64,000 nt of DNA from Pelobacter seleniigenes DSM 18267. GTDB taxonomy: Bacteria > Desulfobacterota > Desulfuromonadia > Desulfuromonadales > Geopsychrobacteraceae. The notes below the pieces were generated by a model. The model was not told the DNA's origin and did not search any database. It saw only the letters and a list, made by a program, of their open reading frames with translations. This document shows, piece by piece, positions 17,708 through 26,655 of this stretch. Position 1 is the stretch's first letter; each line of letters opens with the position of its first letter. The stretch is taken from positions 496,001 through 560,000 of the forward strand of contig NZ_JOMG01000004.1 of NCBI RefSeq assembly GCF_000711225.1. Reading direction: 5' to 3'. Both the position numbers and the translations under genes were made by a program.

Positions 17708-17737
17708 ATTATAGGTAGACAATTCTGCTTGAATCAA
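17708..17737 (-). promoter_or_regulatory. Sigma70-type promoter for the holB leader/sRNA
   Basis: On the minus strand TTGATT (17737-17732) and a perfect TATAAT (17713-17708) are separated by 18 bases. Transcription would start near 17702, at the 5' end of the structured leader. Confidence 0.7.
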
Positions 17738-17767
17738 GGAGAAAGGGATAAAAGTACTGTAAAGAAA

Positions 17768-17796
17768 TTGAACTGCCGGGTGCTTTTGGCTATACT
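17768..17796 (+). promoter_or_regulatory. Sigma70-type promoter of rnc
   Basis: TTGAAC (17768-17773) and TATACT (17791-17796) are separated by 17 bases. The expected start near 17803 gives a leader of about 29 bases before the GTG start of rnc. It is divergent from the holB leader promoter about 30 bases away. Confidence 0.75.
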
Positions 17797-17831
17797 CCGC
17801 GACAAATAAGAGAATGGGAAATGGAGGAGCA

Positions 17832-18536
17832 GTGCCGAAGTTTTTGGATCATCTTGAAAATGCTTTGAATTACACTTTTTGCGACCGCTCTTTGCCGCTT
17901 CAGGCGTTGACTCATAAATCCTTCAGTAATGAACAGTCCGAATTTGTTCTGCATAACGAACGTCTTGAATTCCTGGGCGACGCAGTTCTTGAACTGGTTA
18001 TCAGTCAATGGGTTTTTCGGCAATATCCGGATATCCCGGAAGGCGGCCTGACCCGGATCCGTGCCGAGGTCGTCAGTGAAAAGGGGCTCGCCGAAATCGC
18101 CCGCGAACTGGACCTGGGGCGTGGGTTGAAGCTTGGTCGAGGCGAGGAACGAAGCGGGGGACGGGAAAAGCCGAGCCTGCTTGCCGATGCGCTGGAGGCC
18201 CTGTTGGGGGCGATCTTTCTGGACGGAGGTTTTGCCGCCGCCTGCCAGGTGGTGGAGCGGCGGTTTGCCGCTGCGATAAAAAAATCAGCACTGCTGCGTT
18301 ACGGCAGTGATTATAAAACCTGTCTTCAGGAAAGGTTGCAGGCCTGTTATAATCAGTTACCCGAGTATATCATGACCCAGGTCTCCGGACCTGACCATGA
18401 CCGGATGTTTTCCATGGAAGTTCGCTTTAGCGGAAAGCTGCTCGGCAAAGGGAGTGGCAGCAGCAAGAAAAGTGCTGAACAAAAAGCCGCGGCTGCAGCC
18501 CTGGATCATCCTTTATTAAGATCGTTGGAGAAATAA
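17832..18536 (+). CDS. rnc: Ribonuclease III
   Basis: Double-strand-specific endoribonuclease of 234 residues that processes rRNA and structured mRNA. The catalytic signature ERLEFLGDAVLEL is followed by a second acidic cluster in LLADALEALLGAIFLDGG. The C-terminal dsRNA-binding domain begins near DYKTCLQERLQ and ends KKSAEQKAAAAAL. A longer frame begins at ATG 17814, but that codon lies about 11 bases from the predicted transcript start with no ribosome site. GTG 17832 follows GGAGGAG and gives the usual RNase III N-terminus. The stop overlaps the era start in TAATG. Confidence 0.94.
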   Translation: MPKFLDHLENALNYTFCDRSLPLQALTHKSFSNEQSEFVLHNERLEFLGDAVLELVISQWVFRQYPDIPEGGLTRIRAEVVSEKGLAEIARELDLGRGLKLGRGEERSGGREKPSLLADALEALLGAIFLDGGFAAACQVVERRFAAAIKKSALLRYGSDYKTCLQERLQACYNQLPEYIMTQVSGPDHDRMFSMEVRFSGKLLGKGSGSSKKSAEQKAAAAALDHPLLRSLEK

Positions 18537-19438
18537 TGACCCAAAAGCAGTTCAGATCCGGGTTCGTCGCCATGGTTGGCCGACCCAATGTCGGCAAATC
18601 AACCCTGCTGAACCGGATTCTCGGCCAGAAAATCGCCATTACCTCGAATAAACCGCAAACGACCCGCAACCGGATTCTGGGGATTCACAATTTCCCCGGT
18701 GGACAGGCGCTGTTCGTGGATACCCCGGGTATCCATAAGGCCAAAAGCAAGCTGAATCGTTTTATGGTCGATCAGGCGATCGGGGCCTGTGCCGATGTTG
18801 ACCTGATCCTGTTTCTGGTTGAGGCGCAGACCGCGTTGGGTCCGGGAGATGAATATATCCTCAACCTGTTCGAGAAAATGTCGGTGCCGGTTTTCCTGGT
18901 GATCAATAAGATTGACCTGGTTGAACCACCCAAGCTGCTTGGGCTGATCAGCTCTTATGTGGAGCGTTTCGAGTTTGCCGAAGTGGTCCCGATTTCGGCA
19001 CGCTCCGGAGACGGGGTCGAAAAAATCCTCGCTTTGGTAGAAGCGCGCCTGGAAGAAGGCCCACAATATTATGCCGGCGATGAATTGACCGATCTGCCGG
19101 AACGTTTTATTGCCGCTGAACTGATCAGGGAAAAGATCATGCGGCGGACCAACGAAGAAATTCCCTATGGTGTCGGCGTCAAAGTCGAGTCTTTTGAAGA
19201 ACAGCCGGAAAAAAACCTGGTTGTCATTCAGGCGACGATCCATGTTGAAAGAGACAGCCATAAAAAAATCATTGTCGGAAAAGGCGGGCAGATGATCAAG
19301 AAGATTGGCCAGGAGGCGCGCCAGGATATTGAGCGTATGCTGGCCACCCGGGTTTTCCTTGAGCTGTTTGTCCGGGTTGACAAGGACTGGAGTCAGAGTG
19401 AACGCATGCTGCGTGAACTTGGCTATAGCCAGAACTAG
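18536..19438 (+). CDS. era: GTPase Era
   Basis: GTPase of 300 residues for 30S ribosome maturation, binding the 3' end of 16S rRNA. G1 is [10 protein letters not shown]3 is DTPGIHK, G4 is NKID and G5 is SARSGDG. A C-terminal KH domain contains the VGKGGQMIKKIG loop. The start overlaps the rnc stop by one base, the classical rnc-era pair, which implies translational coupling. Confidence 0.97.
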   Translation: MTQKQFRSGFVAMVGRPNVGKSTLLNRILGQKIAITSNKPQTTRNRILGIHNFPGGQALFVDTPGIHKAKSKLNRFMVDQAIGACADVDLILFLVEAQTALGPGDEYILNLFEKMSVPVFLVINKIDLVEPPKLLGLISSYVERFEFAEVVPISARSGDGVEKILALVEARLEEGPQYYAGDELTDLPERFIAAELIREKIMRRTNEEIPYGVGVKVESFEEQPEKNLVVIQATIHVERDSHKKIIVGKGGQMIKKIGQEARQDIERMLATRVFLELFVRVDKDWSQSERMLRELGYSQN

Positions 19439-19504
19439 CTGAACATCCCGGCTTTGGGGTGGTTTGTCAGCCTAATTGATCTTTAGAAAGTAAATGAAGA
19501 ATTT

Positions 19505-20812
19505 ATGTTGAAGACAGTCGCTATTGTCGGTCGCCCTAATGTGGGCAAGTCAACCCTGTTCAATCGCCTGCTGGGAAAACGCAAGGCGATTGTCGAGGAT
19601 TTTCCAGGGGTGACCCGGGATCGGCACTACGCCGAAATCACCCGTTTTGCCAAACCGTTTCTGCTCATTGATACCGGTGGGTTTGAGCCGGCCAGCGAGG
19701 ACCGGCTGCTTGCGCAGATGCGTGAACAGTCACAGCTGGCGGTGGAAGAGGCTGACATCATCCTTTATCTGATGGATGTCAAATCCGGCCTGACGCCATC
19801 CGATATCGAAATTGCGGAAATGCTGCGGCGGGTCGATAAGCCGGTCTTTTATCTGGTGAACAAAGTCGATGGTGACAAGCAGGAAATCGCCGCGGCTGAA
19901 TTCTATGCCCTGGGAATCGAAAAGCTGTATACGCTTTCCGCTGAGCATGGCCGGGGAATTAACGATCTCATCGATGACCTCGAAGAGCTGCTGCCGGCCG
20001 GTCCCGCGACAAGCGAGCCGACCGAAGAAGTGCGCATGGCTCTGGTCGGCCGGCCCAATGTCGGCAAATCTTCCCTGGTCAACCGGTTGCTTGGGGTTGA
20101 GCGGGTGGTGGCGAATCCGGTTGCCGGAACGACCAGGGACAGCATCGATTCGCCGTTTCAGTACAATAACAAACGCTATGTATTGATCGATACCGCCGGG
20201 ATTCGGCGCAAGGGGAAAGTCAGCCAGGCGCTGGAAAAGTACAGTGCAATTACTGCGTTGAAAGCCATGGATCGGTCCCATGTTGTGCTGATGGTGCTGG
20301 ATGCCAGTGAAGGCGTGACCGACCAGGATCTGGCCGTGGCGGGCTATGCCTACGAAAAAGGACGTGCGGTGATCTTGTTGGTCAATAAATGGGACTTGCC
20401 GGAAAAAGACGATCAGACCATGGGAAAATTCGTCGAAGAAGTGCGTCGGCGGTTTAAGTTTTTGCCGTTTGCCCCGCTACTGTTTGTTTCCGCCCTGACT
20501 GGTCAGCGGGTGAACAAAGTGATGGCCCTGGTTGAAAGTGTTGCTGCCGAGTTCAATCGGCGGATTCCGACTCCGGCGCTTAATCAGGGGCTGGAGGAGA
20601 TCGTCTCCAAGCATCCGCCGGCTATGGTTCACGGGCGCAGAATAAAATTCTATTATGCGGCCCAAAGTGCCGTTCGTCCGCCGACTTTTGTTCTGTTTAC
20701 CAACAACCCGGATGACATCCATTTTTCCTATCAACGTTATCTGACCAACGGCTTCCGGGAAAAGTTCAAGTTTAACCAGGTGCCGTTGCGGCTGGAGTTT
20801 AAGGGCCGCTGA
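19505..20812 (+). CDS. der: Double GTPase Der (EngA)
   Basis: Ribosome-assembly GTPase of 435 residues (50S maturation) with two tandem G domains and a C-terminal KH-like domain. The first domain has [16 protein letters not shown] and NKVD. The second has [19 protein letters not shown] and NKWDLPEKD. Length and motifs are normal. It lies 66 bases after era in the same direction. Confidence 0.97.
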   Translation: MLKTVAIVGRPNVGKSTLFNRLLGKRKAIVEDFPGVTRDRHYAEITRFAKPFLLIDTGGFEPASEDRLLAQMREQSQLAVEEADIILYLMDVKSGLTPSDIEIAEMLRRVDKPVFYLVNKVDGDKQEIAAAEFYALGIEKLYTLSAEHGRGINDLIDDLEELLPAGPATSEPTEEVRMALVGRPNVGKSSLVNRLLGVERVVANPVAGTTRDSIDSPFQYNNKRYVLIDTAGIRRKGKVSQALEKYSAITALKAMDRSHVVLMVLDASEGVTDQDLAVAGYAYEKGRAVILLVNKWDLPEKDDQTMGKFVEEVRRRFKFLPFAPLLFVSALTGQRVNKVMALVESVAAEFNRRIPTPALNQGLEEIVSKHPPAMVHGRRIKFYYAAQSAVRPPTFVLFTNNPDDIHFSYQRYLTNGFREKFKFNQVPLRLEFKGR

Positions 20813-20848
20813 ACCGGACCGGGATGAGAAGGAAACAAAGCGCGAGAA

Positions 20849-21913
20849 ATGACCGATCGACTTGATGGATATTTAGAAGATCTGGGTATCCGCGATATTC
20901 TGCAGATCCTCAGCCTCAGTAAAAAGTCGGGAACTTTGCGCCTCGAATCTCAGGGCCATGCCGGGCAGGTGATTTTTCATGCCGGGCAGATCATTCGGGC
21001 CTCCTCCAGTCAGACCCCGCTTGAGCTGGGGCAGATGCTGATCGCCGCGGGACTGATTTCCGACAAACAGCTCGAAGATGCCTTGCAGTATCAGCAGGGA
21101 CCGGGCTGTCATCGACCGCTGGGGGATCTGCTGAGCGAGCTGTATCAGGTTCCTGCCGCGACTATTGAAGAGATCGTCGCTCAGCAGATCGAAAAAATCG
21201 TCATCAGCTTCTTCTCCTGGCGTAAGGGGCGCTTTCATTTCAAGCTGGAAGAGCCGCAATCCTTCGGCTCGGCACAGTTGAACCCCCTCGACATCATCCT
21301 TGAAACCGGACTCAGCCCACAGCGGCTTGCTTTAAAAGGGCAGCGCTTTATGGAGCATAGTCCGGTCGATGAGGATAGCCTTGAGTTGGAACTGGCTGAA
21401 ATCAACAAACGCCAGGCGCAGCAGGGGCATCATCTGCTGCGTGGCATGTTGGCGGAATTGCGGCATCCGGAAATGGGCGGGGGGATCATCCTGCTCATTC
21501 TCCGCTATGCCAGCGAAATCATGCAGCGGGCGGTTGTTTTTGATGTTCGCGGCACCAATCTGGTCGGACTGGGACAGTTCGGTGTTGACGAGTACAATAA
21601 TCGGGCTGACGAGATCGTTCGGAAGATGCGCCTGCAGGTTGAGCCAGGTTCCTTGTTTGCTCGAGTCATGATAGAGAAAAAGGCGATTCGGGGGGCACTG
21701 GGGCAGAGCCGGGCAGAGTCGATGCTAACCAATTTCCTGGGGCACCCGAAGGAGCAGGTTCTCCTGGCACCTCTGCTTAGCGACGATAAGGTCGTTGCCC
21801 TTTTGTACGGCGAGTTAAACGCTGAGGATGGTGATTCCCAGCGCCTGCAGGCCTTTGAAGTTTTTCTTTCCCAGGCTGGTCTGGCCATGGAGCAGGCCTT
21901 GTCGGGAAGCTGA
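20849..21913 (+). CDS. DUF4388-domain protein, probable signalling or gliding-type regulator
   Basis: A 354-residue soluble protein. Residues 1 to about 150 are a DUF4388 (PatA-like) domain: the start has LEDLGIRDILQILSLSKKSG, then GTLRL, then a GQIIRASS stretch, followed by a helical part ending WRKGRFHF. The second half (about 200-350) looks like a GAF-type ligand-binding fold, with ILRYASEIMQRAVVF at its start and a final helix with QAGLAMEQAL. No catalytic motif is visible. DUF4388 proteins are common in delta-proteobacteria beside receiver proteins, and two such receivers follow here. A role in signal output is inferred and the partner is unknown. Confidence 0.75.
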   Translation: MTDRLDGYLEDLGIRDILQILSLSKKSGTLRLESQGHAGQVIFHAGQIIRASSSQTPLELGQMLIAAGLISDKQLEDALQYQQGPGCHRPLGDLLSELYQVPAATIEEIVAQQIEKIVISFFSWRKGRFHFKLEEPQSFGSAQLNPLDIILETGLSPQRLALKGQRFMEHSPVDEDSLELELAEINKRQAQQGHHLLRGMLAELRHPEMGGGIILLILRYASEIMQRAVVFDVRGTNLVGLGQFGVDEYNNRADEIVRKMRLQVEPGSLFARVMIEKKAIRGALGQSRAESMLTNFLGHPKEQVLLAPLLSDDKVVALLYGELNAEDGDSQRLQAFEVFLSQAGLAMEQALSGS

Positions 21914-22021
21914 GGTTCTTTCGCCTCGGTTGCCATGCCTGTTTGTTTCGTCACCGCGACATGTATAGATCTTCTGTTATACTTGATGCAAAAAAGAATC
22001 TGATCTCAGGAGGTCAAGCCC

Positions 22022-22393
22022 ATGCAGAAAAAAATACTCATTGTCGAGGATGAAGAAAGTCTGTTGAAGCTGGAGAGCATCCTGTTGACCACGAAAGGCT
22101 ATCTGGTGAGGGGTGCGACCACCGGTCCTGCAGCCCTTGAAGCGATTGCCGAAGAACGACCCGATCTCGTTCTTTTGGATATCATGCTGCCGGGATTGGA
22201 TGGGTTTGAGGTCTGTGAACGCATCAAGGGCAACAAGGAGACCCGGAATATCCCGGTCATCCTGTTGACAGCGAAAAAAACTCCGGAAGATGTGGCCCGG
22301 GGTGTTGAGGTCGGCGCTGAGCAGTATATTACCAAACCTTTCAAATCCGCCAAAGTGATGGAAACGATCGAAACCCTCCTGAGCCGGAATTAA
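22022..22393 (+). CDS. Stand-alone response regulator receiver domain (CheY-like)
   Basis: A 123-residue protein consisting only of a receiver domain. It has the acidic pair in VEDEE, the phospho-acceptor Asp in LLDIMLPG (about residue 54), the conserved Thr in LLTAKK, and Lys in YITKPF (about 105). AGGAGG sits nine bases before the ATG. No DNA-binding or enzymatic output domain and no histidine kinase lie nearby, so it must act through protein contacts. It forms a small signalling group with the DUF4388 protein and the second receiver. Confidence 0.9.
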   Translation: MQKKILIVEDEESLLKLESILLTTKGYLVRGATTGPAALEAIAEERPDLVLLDIMLPGLDGFEVCERIKGNKETRNIPVILLTAKKTPEDVARGVEVGAEQYITKPFKSAKVMETIETLLSRN

Positions 22394-22510
22394 GATTCGA
22401 CAATTCAAAACCTTGCCCGGTTGCTTAACCTGGCCGGCTGCTGAGTTCCGCGACTGGGCATGACTCTCGGTTAAGTATCGTCCCGCTGTTGTTGAACTGA
22501 ACCTGGAGGA

Positions 22511-22557
22511 CCCGGCAACGGGCCGACCAACGGGCAGTGACGGTTCGCTGCCCGGTT
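22511..22557 (+). other. Tandem GC-rich hairpins between two receiver genes
   Basis: Within the 254-base gap between the receiver genes lie CCCG-GCAA-CGGG (22511-22522, a GNRA-type loop) and then CGGGCAG (22531-22537) with CTGCCCG (22548-22554), followed by a short T-rich stretch. This could be a weak terminator of the first receiver gene or part of a structured leader of the second. I matched it to no known riboswitch class. Confidence 0.35.
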
Positions 22558-22647
22558 ACTTCTTTAACTGGTAATTGTCTGCACTTATTGATAAAATGAG
22601 CAGGTTTGCATATCTTAACCCAGTATTGAACGGAGTCCGGACAGATT

Positions 22648-23037
22648 ATGTATGCCGCACGGGTTTTGGTTGTAGATGACTCCCCGACCATGAGACAGTT
22701 TGTCATTTTCGCCCTGCAGCGGCTTCCCGGTCTGCAAATTGACGAAGCTGAAGATGGTGTCAGTGCCCTGAAAAAACTGGCAGAAGAAAAATATGATCTG
22801 TTATTGACCGATCTGCACATGCCGTTGCTGGATGGACTCCGCCTGATCGGCCTGCTGAGAAACGATCATAGTTATAAAAGTCTGCCGATAGTTGTTATTA
22901 CCACCGAAAACTCCCAGCTGACCAGGCAAAAGGCCCTGGCTGCAGGCGCCGACGAATACCTGACCAAGCCTCTGCAGACGGCGGGTTTGATCAATGTGGT
23001 CAGGAAACTGTTGGATCCGGAAAAGCGCAGGCCTTAG
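22648..23037 (+). CDS. Stand-alone response regulator receiver domain (CheY-like)
   Basis: A 129-residue single receiver domain. It shows [10 protein letters not shown] (acidic pair and the CheY-style SPTMR sequence), LLTDLHMP with the phospho-acceptor Asp, VITTEN with Thr, and YLTKPL with Lys. It is closer in style to chemotaxis CheY than the preceding receiver. It lacks an output domain and has no kinase neighbour. The ATG is preceded by a weak GGAG about 10 bases upstream. A function in chemotaxis, motility or type IV pili is possible but cannot be read from the sequence. Confidence 0.9.
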   Translation: MYAARVLVVDDSPTMRQFVIFALQRLPGLQIDEAEDGVSALKKLAEEKYDLLLTDLHMPLLDGLRLIGLLRNDHSYKSLPIVVITTENSQLTRQKALAAGADEYLTKPLQTAGLINVVRKLLDPEKRRP

Positions 23038-23125
23038 CTGTGGAAGCGCTTCGGGTCGGGACTGGCCTGAGGAGCTATGCGAGAGGGGTTTTTTCGACCG
23101 GGTGATGGTTGGCGGTCCGCCAGAC

Positions 23126-23153
23126 TTGACAGCTTGCAGTGAACATGTAATAA
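23126..23153 (+). promoter_or_regulatory. Probable promoter of infA
   Basis: A consensus TTGACA (23126-23131) is followed after 16 bases by TAATAA (23148-23153), 45 bases before the infA start. Spacing is slightly short, so confidence is moderate. Confidence 0.5.
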
Positions 23154-23197
23154 GTCGCCAGTATAAAATTATCAGTAACTATTTTCAGGAGGCACAG

Positions 23198-23416
23198 TTG
23201 GCAAAAGAAGAAGCAATAGAAGTCGAAGGGACAGTTGTCGAGCCGCTCCCGAACGCCATGTTTCGGGTTAAACTCGACAATGATCACGTTGTTCTTGCTC
23301 ATATCTCCGGCAAAATGCGGAAGTATTATATTCGGATTCTTCCTGGTGACCGGGTGACGGTTGAACTGTCTCCTTATGATTTGACGCGCGGGCGTATCAC
23401 TTACCGGTCCAAATAA
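23198..23416 (+). CDS. infA: Translation initiation factor IF-1, TTG start
   Basis: A 72-residue S1-fold protein that binds the ribosomal A site during initiation. From the TTG the sequence reads as a standard IF-1: (M)[10 protein letters not shown], then [24 protein letters not shown] and [13 protein letters not shown]. The usual IF-1 length is 72. The TTG at 23198 follows AGGAGG by five bases. A longer frame from 22994 would overlap the receiver gene and add residues foreign to the family. It is a single gene, not in the usual ribosomal protein operon, ended by a short hairpin. Confidence 0.93.
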   Translation: MAKEEAIEVEGTVVEPLPNAMFRVKLDNDHVVLAHISGKMRKYYIRILPGDRVTVELSPYDLTRGRITYRSK

Positions 23417-23505
23417 ACGACCCAGGCTGCGAATCCGGGCGGTAAATACGTAACGCCGGGAAACGGGAGCTGTTTTGCCCCTGAAAATTTTGATTGGATA
23501 CGATG

Positions 23506-23523
23506 CCGGCCTGCGCCGGTTTT
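23506..23523 (+). terminator. Probable intrinsic terminator after infA
   Basis: A 5-bp GC stem, CCGGC-CTGC-GCCGG (23506-23519), is followed by TTTT. It lies between infA and leuS. Confidence 0.55.
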
Positions 23524-23558
23524 CGTGTATCTGCTGCAGAGATATTTTTTGAATTTAA

Positions 23559-23581
23559 GTGGCGAAAGCGAGGCTCGCCAC
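23559..23581 (+). promoter_or_regulatory. Hairpin touching the leuS ribosome binding site
   Basis: GTGGCGA (23559-23565) pairs perfectly with TCGCCAC (23575-23581) around a nine-base loop. The ribosome site GGAGG starts at 23582, the next base, nine bases upstream of the ATG. It could modulate ribosome access or mRNA stability. Confidence 0.45.
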
Positions 23582-23590
23582 GGAGGATTT

Positions 23591-26146
23591 ATGGAAAATC
23601 ACTACAACCCCAAAGACGTCGAGGCCAAATGGCAATCATTTTGGCAGGAACAGCAAACTTTTCGTGCCGGCGAAGATCCAGGCAAGAAAAAATACTATCT
23701 GCTGGAAATGTTTCCGTATCCGTCAGGCCGTATCCATATGGGGCATGTCAGAAACTATGCCATCGGTGATGTGGCCGCCCGTTTCAAACGGATGCAGGGG
23801 TTCAATGTGCTCCATCCCATGGGCTGGGATGCTTTCGGGATGCCCGCTGAGAACGCGGCCATCGAACACGGCATTCATCCGGCCAAATGGACCTATGAAA
23901 ATATCGACAGCATGCGGCGGCAGCTGAAAAAAATTGGCCTTTCCTATGATTGGAAACGTGAATTTGCGACCTGTGATGCGGACTATTATCGCTGGGAGCA
24001 GCTGGTCTTTTTGAAAATGTTCGAGAGGGGGCTGGCGTATAAAAAAGGCTCCTCGGTGAACTGGTGTGATGACTGTCAGACGGTCTTGGCCAATGAGCAG
24101 GTTGAGGATGGCTGCTGCTGGCGCTGCCACAACCCGGTGGAGCAGAAAGAGCTCGAACAGTGGTTTTTCAAGATCACCGACTATGCCGACGAACTCCTCG
24201 AATGTGCAGACAATCTGCCCGGCTGGCCGGAGCGGGTGCTGGCCATGCAACGCAATTGGATCGGCAGGAGTTACGGGTGTGAGATCGTTTTTACGGTCGT
24301 CGACAGCAGCTGTCAGATCAAGGTCTTTACCACCCGGCCGGACACTCTTTTCGGAGCCACCTTCATGAGTCTGGCGCCGGAGCATCCGTTGGCGGAAACT
24401 CTGGTGACCGAAGAACAACGCGCAGCGGTCAGCCAGTTCATGGAAGAAGTCGCCGGCCAGGACAAGACTGCCCGGATCAGCGGAGATCTGGAAAAGAAAG
24501 GTGTCTTTACCGGCTCGTACTGTTTGAATCCCCTGACCGGCCAGAAGATCCCGGTCTTTTTGGCTAACTTTGTGCTTATGGATTATGGGACCGGTGCGGT
24601 TATGGCGGTTCCGGCCCATGATCAGCGGGACTTCGAATTTGCCCGGAAATATGGTCTGCCCCTGCAGGTTGTCATTCAGCCGGAAGGCGAAGACTTAGCT
24701 GCCGAGCAGTTGCCGGAAGCCTATGTCGGCTCCGGTGTGCTGGTCAATTCCGGCCAATTCGATGGCCTCGACAATGAGGCGGCCAAGGAGAAGATCGCTG
24801 AATATCTCGATTCCCGCGGGGAAGGACGTAAAACCGTCAATTATCGGTTACGCGATTGGGGGGTCTCCCGGCAGCGCTATTGGGGTACACCGATCCCGAT
24901 CATTTATTGTGACAGCTGTGGTGCCGTGCCGGTCCCGGAAAAGGATCTGCCGGTCACGTTGCCGATGGATGTTGAATTAACCGGAGAGGGTGGATCCCCC
25001 CTGGCCAAGCATCAGGAATTCATGCAGGTAGCCTGCCCGAAATGCGGCCAGCCGGCCCGCCGGGAGAGCGATACCTTCGATACCTTCGTGGAGAGTTCCT
25101 GGTATTTCGCCCGCTATGCCTGCCCGGACTATCAGGATGGACCGCTGGATAAAGCGGCTGCAAATTATTGGTTGCCCGTCGACCAGTACATCGGCGGGAT
25201 TGAGCATGCGGTCATGCATTTGCTCTATGCCCGGTTCTATACCAAAATTCTTCGTGACCTCGGGATGATCGATGTCGACGAGCCCTTCACCAATCTGTTA
25301 ACCCAGGGGATGGTGTGCAAGGAAACCCAACGCTGCAACGAGCACGGCTGGCTGTACCCGGAACAGGTCGTGGATGGGAAGTGTGTGCTTTGCGAACGTC
25401 CGGTGAGCTTCGGCCGCACCGAAAAGATGAGCAAGTCCAAAAAGAACGTCATCGATCCCAACCAATTGATCGAGCAATACGGGGCAGACACTGCGCGGCT
25501 GTTTTCACTTTTTGCGGCTCCCCCGGAGAAGGATCTCGAATGGAATGAGCAGGGGGTGGAAGGGTGCTCCCGTTTCCTCAGCCGGGTCTGGCGTGCCGTC
25601 GGCGACAACCTCGAAGCGATTGCCGCGGCCGATATGCCCGCCGAGGTGTCCGGTGAAGCGGCCGAACTAAAGCGCAAAATCCATCAGACAATTAAAAAGG
25701 TCAGTGAGGACATCGACGGTCGGTTCCATTTCAATACCGCTATTGCGGCAGTGATGGAGCTGGTCAATGCCATCTATGCATTCAAGTCGACGGCTAATAA
25801 TCCCGGGATCATGCGGGAAGCTCTGGAAACGGTGGTGCGGTTGCTGAACCCCTTTGTTCCGCATATCTGTGAGGAGCTTTGGCAGCAGTTGGGGCATACC
25901 GATGGTATCGAAGCCGCCGGCTGGCCGAGCTGGGATGACCAGGCGCTGGTCGCCGATGAAGTGACCATGGTGGTTCAGGTCAACGGCAAGGTGCGTGGCA
26001 AGCTGGCTGTGGCAATTGATGCCGAGCAGGCCGCTATTGAACAGGCCGCGCTAAGTGAAGCCAATGTCCAGCGGTTTATCGAAGGCAAACAGGTGCGGAA
26101 AATAATTGTTGTCCCCGGCCGCCTGATCAACGTCGTGGTCGCTTGA
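23591..26146 (+). CDS. leuS: Leucyl-tRNA synthetase
   Basis: Class I synthetase of 851 residues. The HIGH motif appears as [15 protein letters not shown] and the KMSKS motif as [10 protein letters not shown]. The CP1 editing domain in the middle holds [11 protein letters not shown] and the editing-site segment [10 protein letters not shown]. Cysteine pairs CDSC, CPKCG and CVLC are present. I chose ATG 23591 (MENHYNPK) because it follows GGAGG and is the family start. The frame extends upstream to 23525 through the hairpin. It heads leuS-lptE-holA. No T-box element was seen. Confidence 0.96.
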   Translation: MENHYNPKDVEAKWQSFWQEQQTFRAGEDPGKKKYYLLEMFPYPSGRIHMGHVRNYAIGDVAARFKRMQGFNVLHPMGWDAFGMPAENAAIEHGIHPAKWTYENIDSMRRQLKKIGLSYDWKREFATCDADYYRWEQLVFLKMFERGLAYKKGSSVNWCDDCQTVLANEQVEDGCCWRCHNPVEQKELEQWFFKITDYADELLECADNLPGWPERVLAMQRNWIGRSYGCEIVFTVVDSSCQIKVFTTRPDTLFGATFMSLAPEHPLAETLVTEEQRAAVSQFMEEVAGQDKTARISGDLEKKGVFTGSYCLNPLTGQKIPVFLANFVLMDYGTGAVMAVPAHDQRDFEFARKYGLPLQVVIQPEGEDLAAEQLPEAYVGSGVLVNSGQFDGLDNEAAKEKIAEYLDSRGEGRKTVNYRLRDWGVSRQRYWGTPIPIIYCDSCGAVPVPEKDLPVTLPMDVELTGEGGSPLAKHQEFMQVACPKCGQPARRESDTFDTFVESSWYFARYACPDYQDGPLDKAAANYWLPVDQYIGGIEHAVMHLLYARFYTKILRDLGMIDVDEPFTNLLTQGMVCKETQRCNEHGWLYPEQVVDGKCVLCERPVSFGRTEKMSKSKKNVIDPNQLIEQYGADTARLFSLFAAPPEKDLEWNEQGVEGCSRFLSRVWRAVGDNLEAIAAADMPAEVSGEAAELKRKIHQTIKKVSEDIDGRFHFNTAIAAVMELVNAIYAFKSTANNPGIMREALETVVRLLNPFVPHICEELWQQLGHTDGIEAAGWPSWDDQALVADEVTMVVQVNGKVRGKLAVAIDAEQAAIEQAALSEANVQRFIEGKQVRKIIVVPGRLINVVVA

Positions 26147-26652
26147 TGAGACCCTTCGCGCTTGTTTTTGTTACCCTGTTGTTGCTCAGCGGCTGCGGTT
26201 ATCATTTTGCCGGGCAAGGAGGACACTTGCCCGGCGGGCTCAGTAAGATTTATGTCGCACCGATCAATAACCTGACCAGCGAACCTTATCTGGAAACGAG
26301 ACTGATCAGTCGTGTGACCGATGAATTTGCCCGGAGCAGGCAGATTGCCGAGGTTTTTAATTCTGCCGCTGCCGAAGCGATTTTGACTCTGACCATCCGC
26401 ACATATTCCAGGCAGGCCATCTCCTATGACAGCCATGACGACATCGCCGAATATGATTCTGCCATGACGGTGGATGCCCGGTTAACTCGTGTCAAGTCCA
26501 ATCAGGAACTTTGGCAACAGCGCATCAGCTGGAAAAGCTCCTATTCCGTTTCCAGTGATAAGGCGGCTCAGGACAGTGCCGAGGCCAAGGCGATTGCAGA
26601 AATCTGTCAACGACTGGCGGAAGAGTTGCGTTTTCGTTTGCTGAGTAACTAG
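26146..26652 (+). CDS. lptE: LPS-assembly lipoprotein LptE
   Basis: Outer-membrane lipoprotein of 168 residues that plugs the LptD lipopolysaccharide translocon. It has a short signal peptide with lipobox LLSGCGYHF, so the mature Cys is near residue 17. The family segment IYVAPINNLTSEPYLE and the alternating beta pattern TLTIRTYSRQAISYDS follow. ATG 26146 overlaps the leuS stop in TGATG. holA starts three bases after its stop. It shows that the organism makes LPS. Confidence 0.88.
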   Translation: MRPFALVFVTLLLLSGCGYHFAGQGGHLPGGLSKIYVAPINNLTSEPYLETRLISRVTDEFARSRQIAEVFNSAAAEAILTLTIRTYSRQAISYDSHDDIAEYDSAMTVDARLTRVKSNQELWQQRISWKSSYSVSSDKAAQDSAEAKAIAEICQRLAEELRFRLLSN

Positions 26653-26655
26653 CCT

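Noticed and set aside
22994-23197. N-terminal extension of infA reaching into the receiver gene
   Set aside because: The residues are foreign to IF-1, the region contains a promoter, and TTG 23198 has an ideal ribosome site.
23417-23590. T-box leader for leuS (also sought before thrS, pheS and metG)
   Set aside because: The conserved T-box sequence (UGGNACCGCG) is absent in these leaders.
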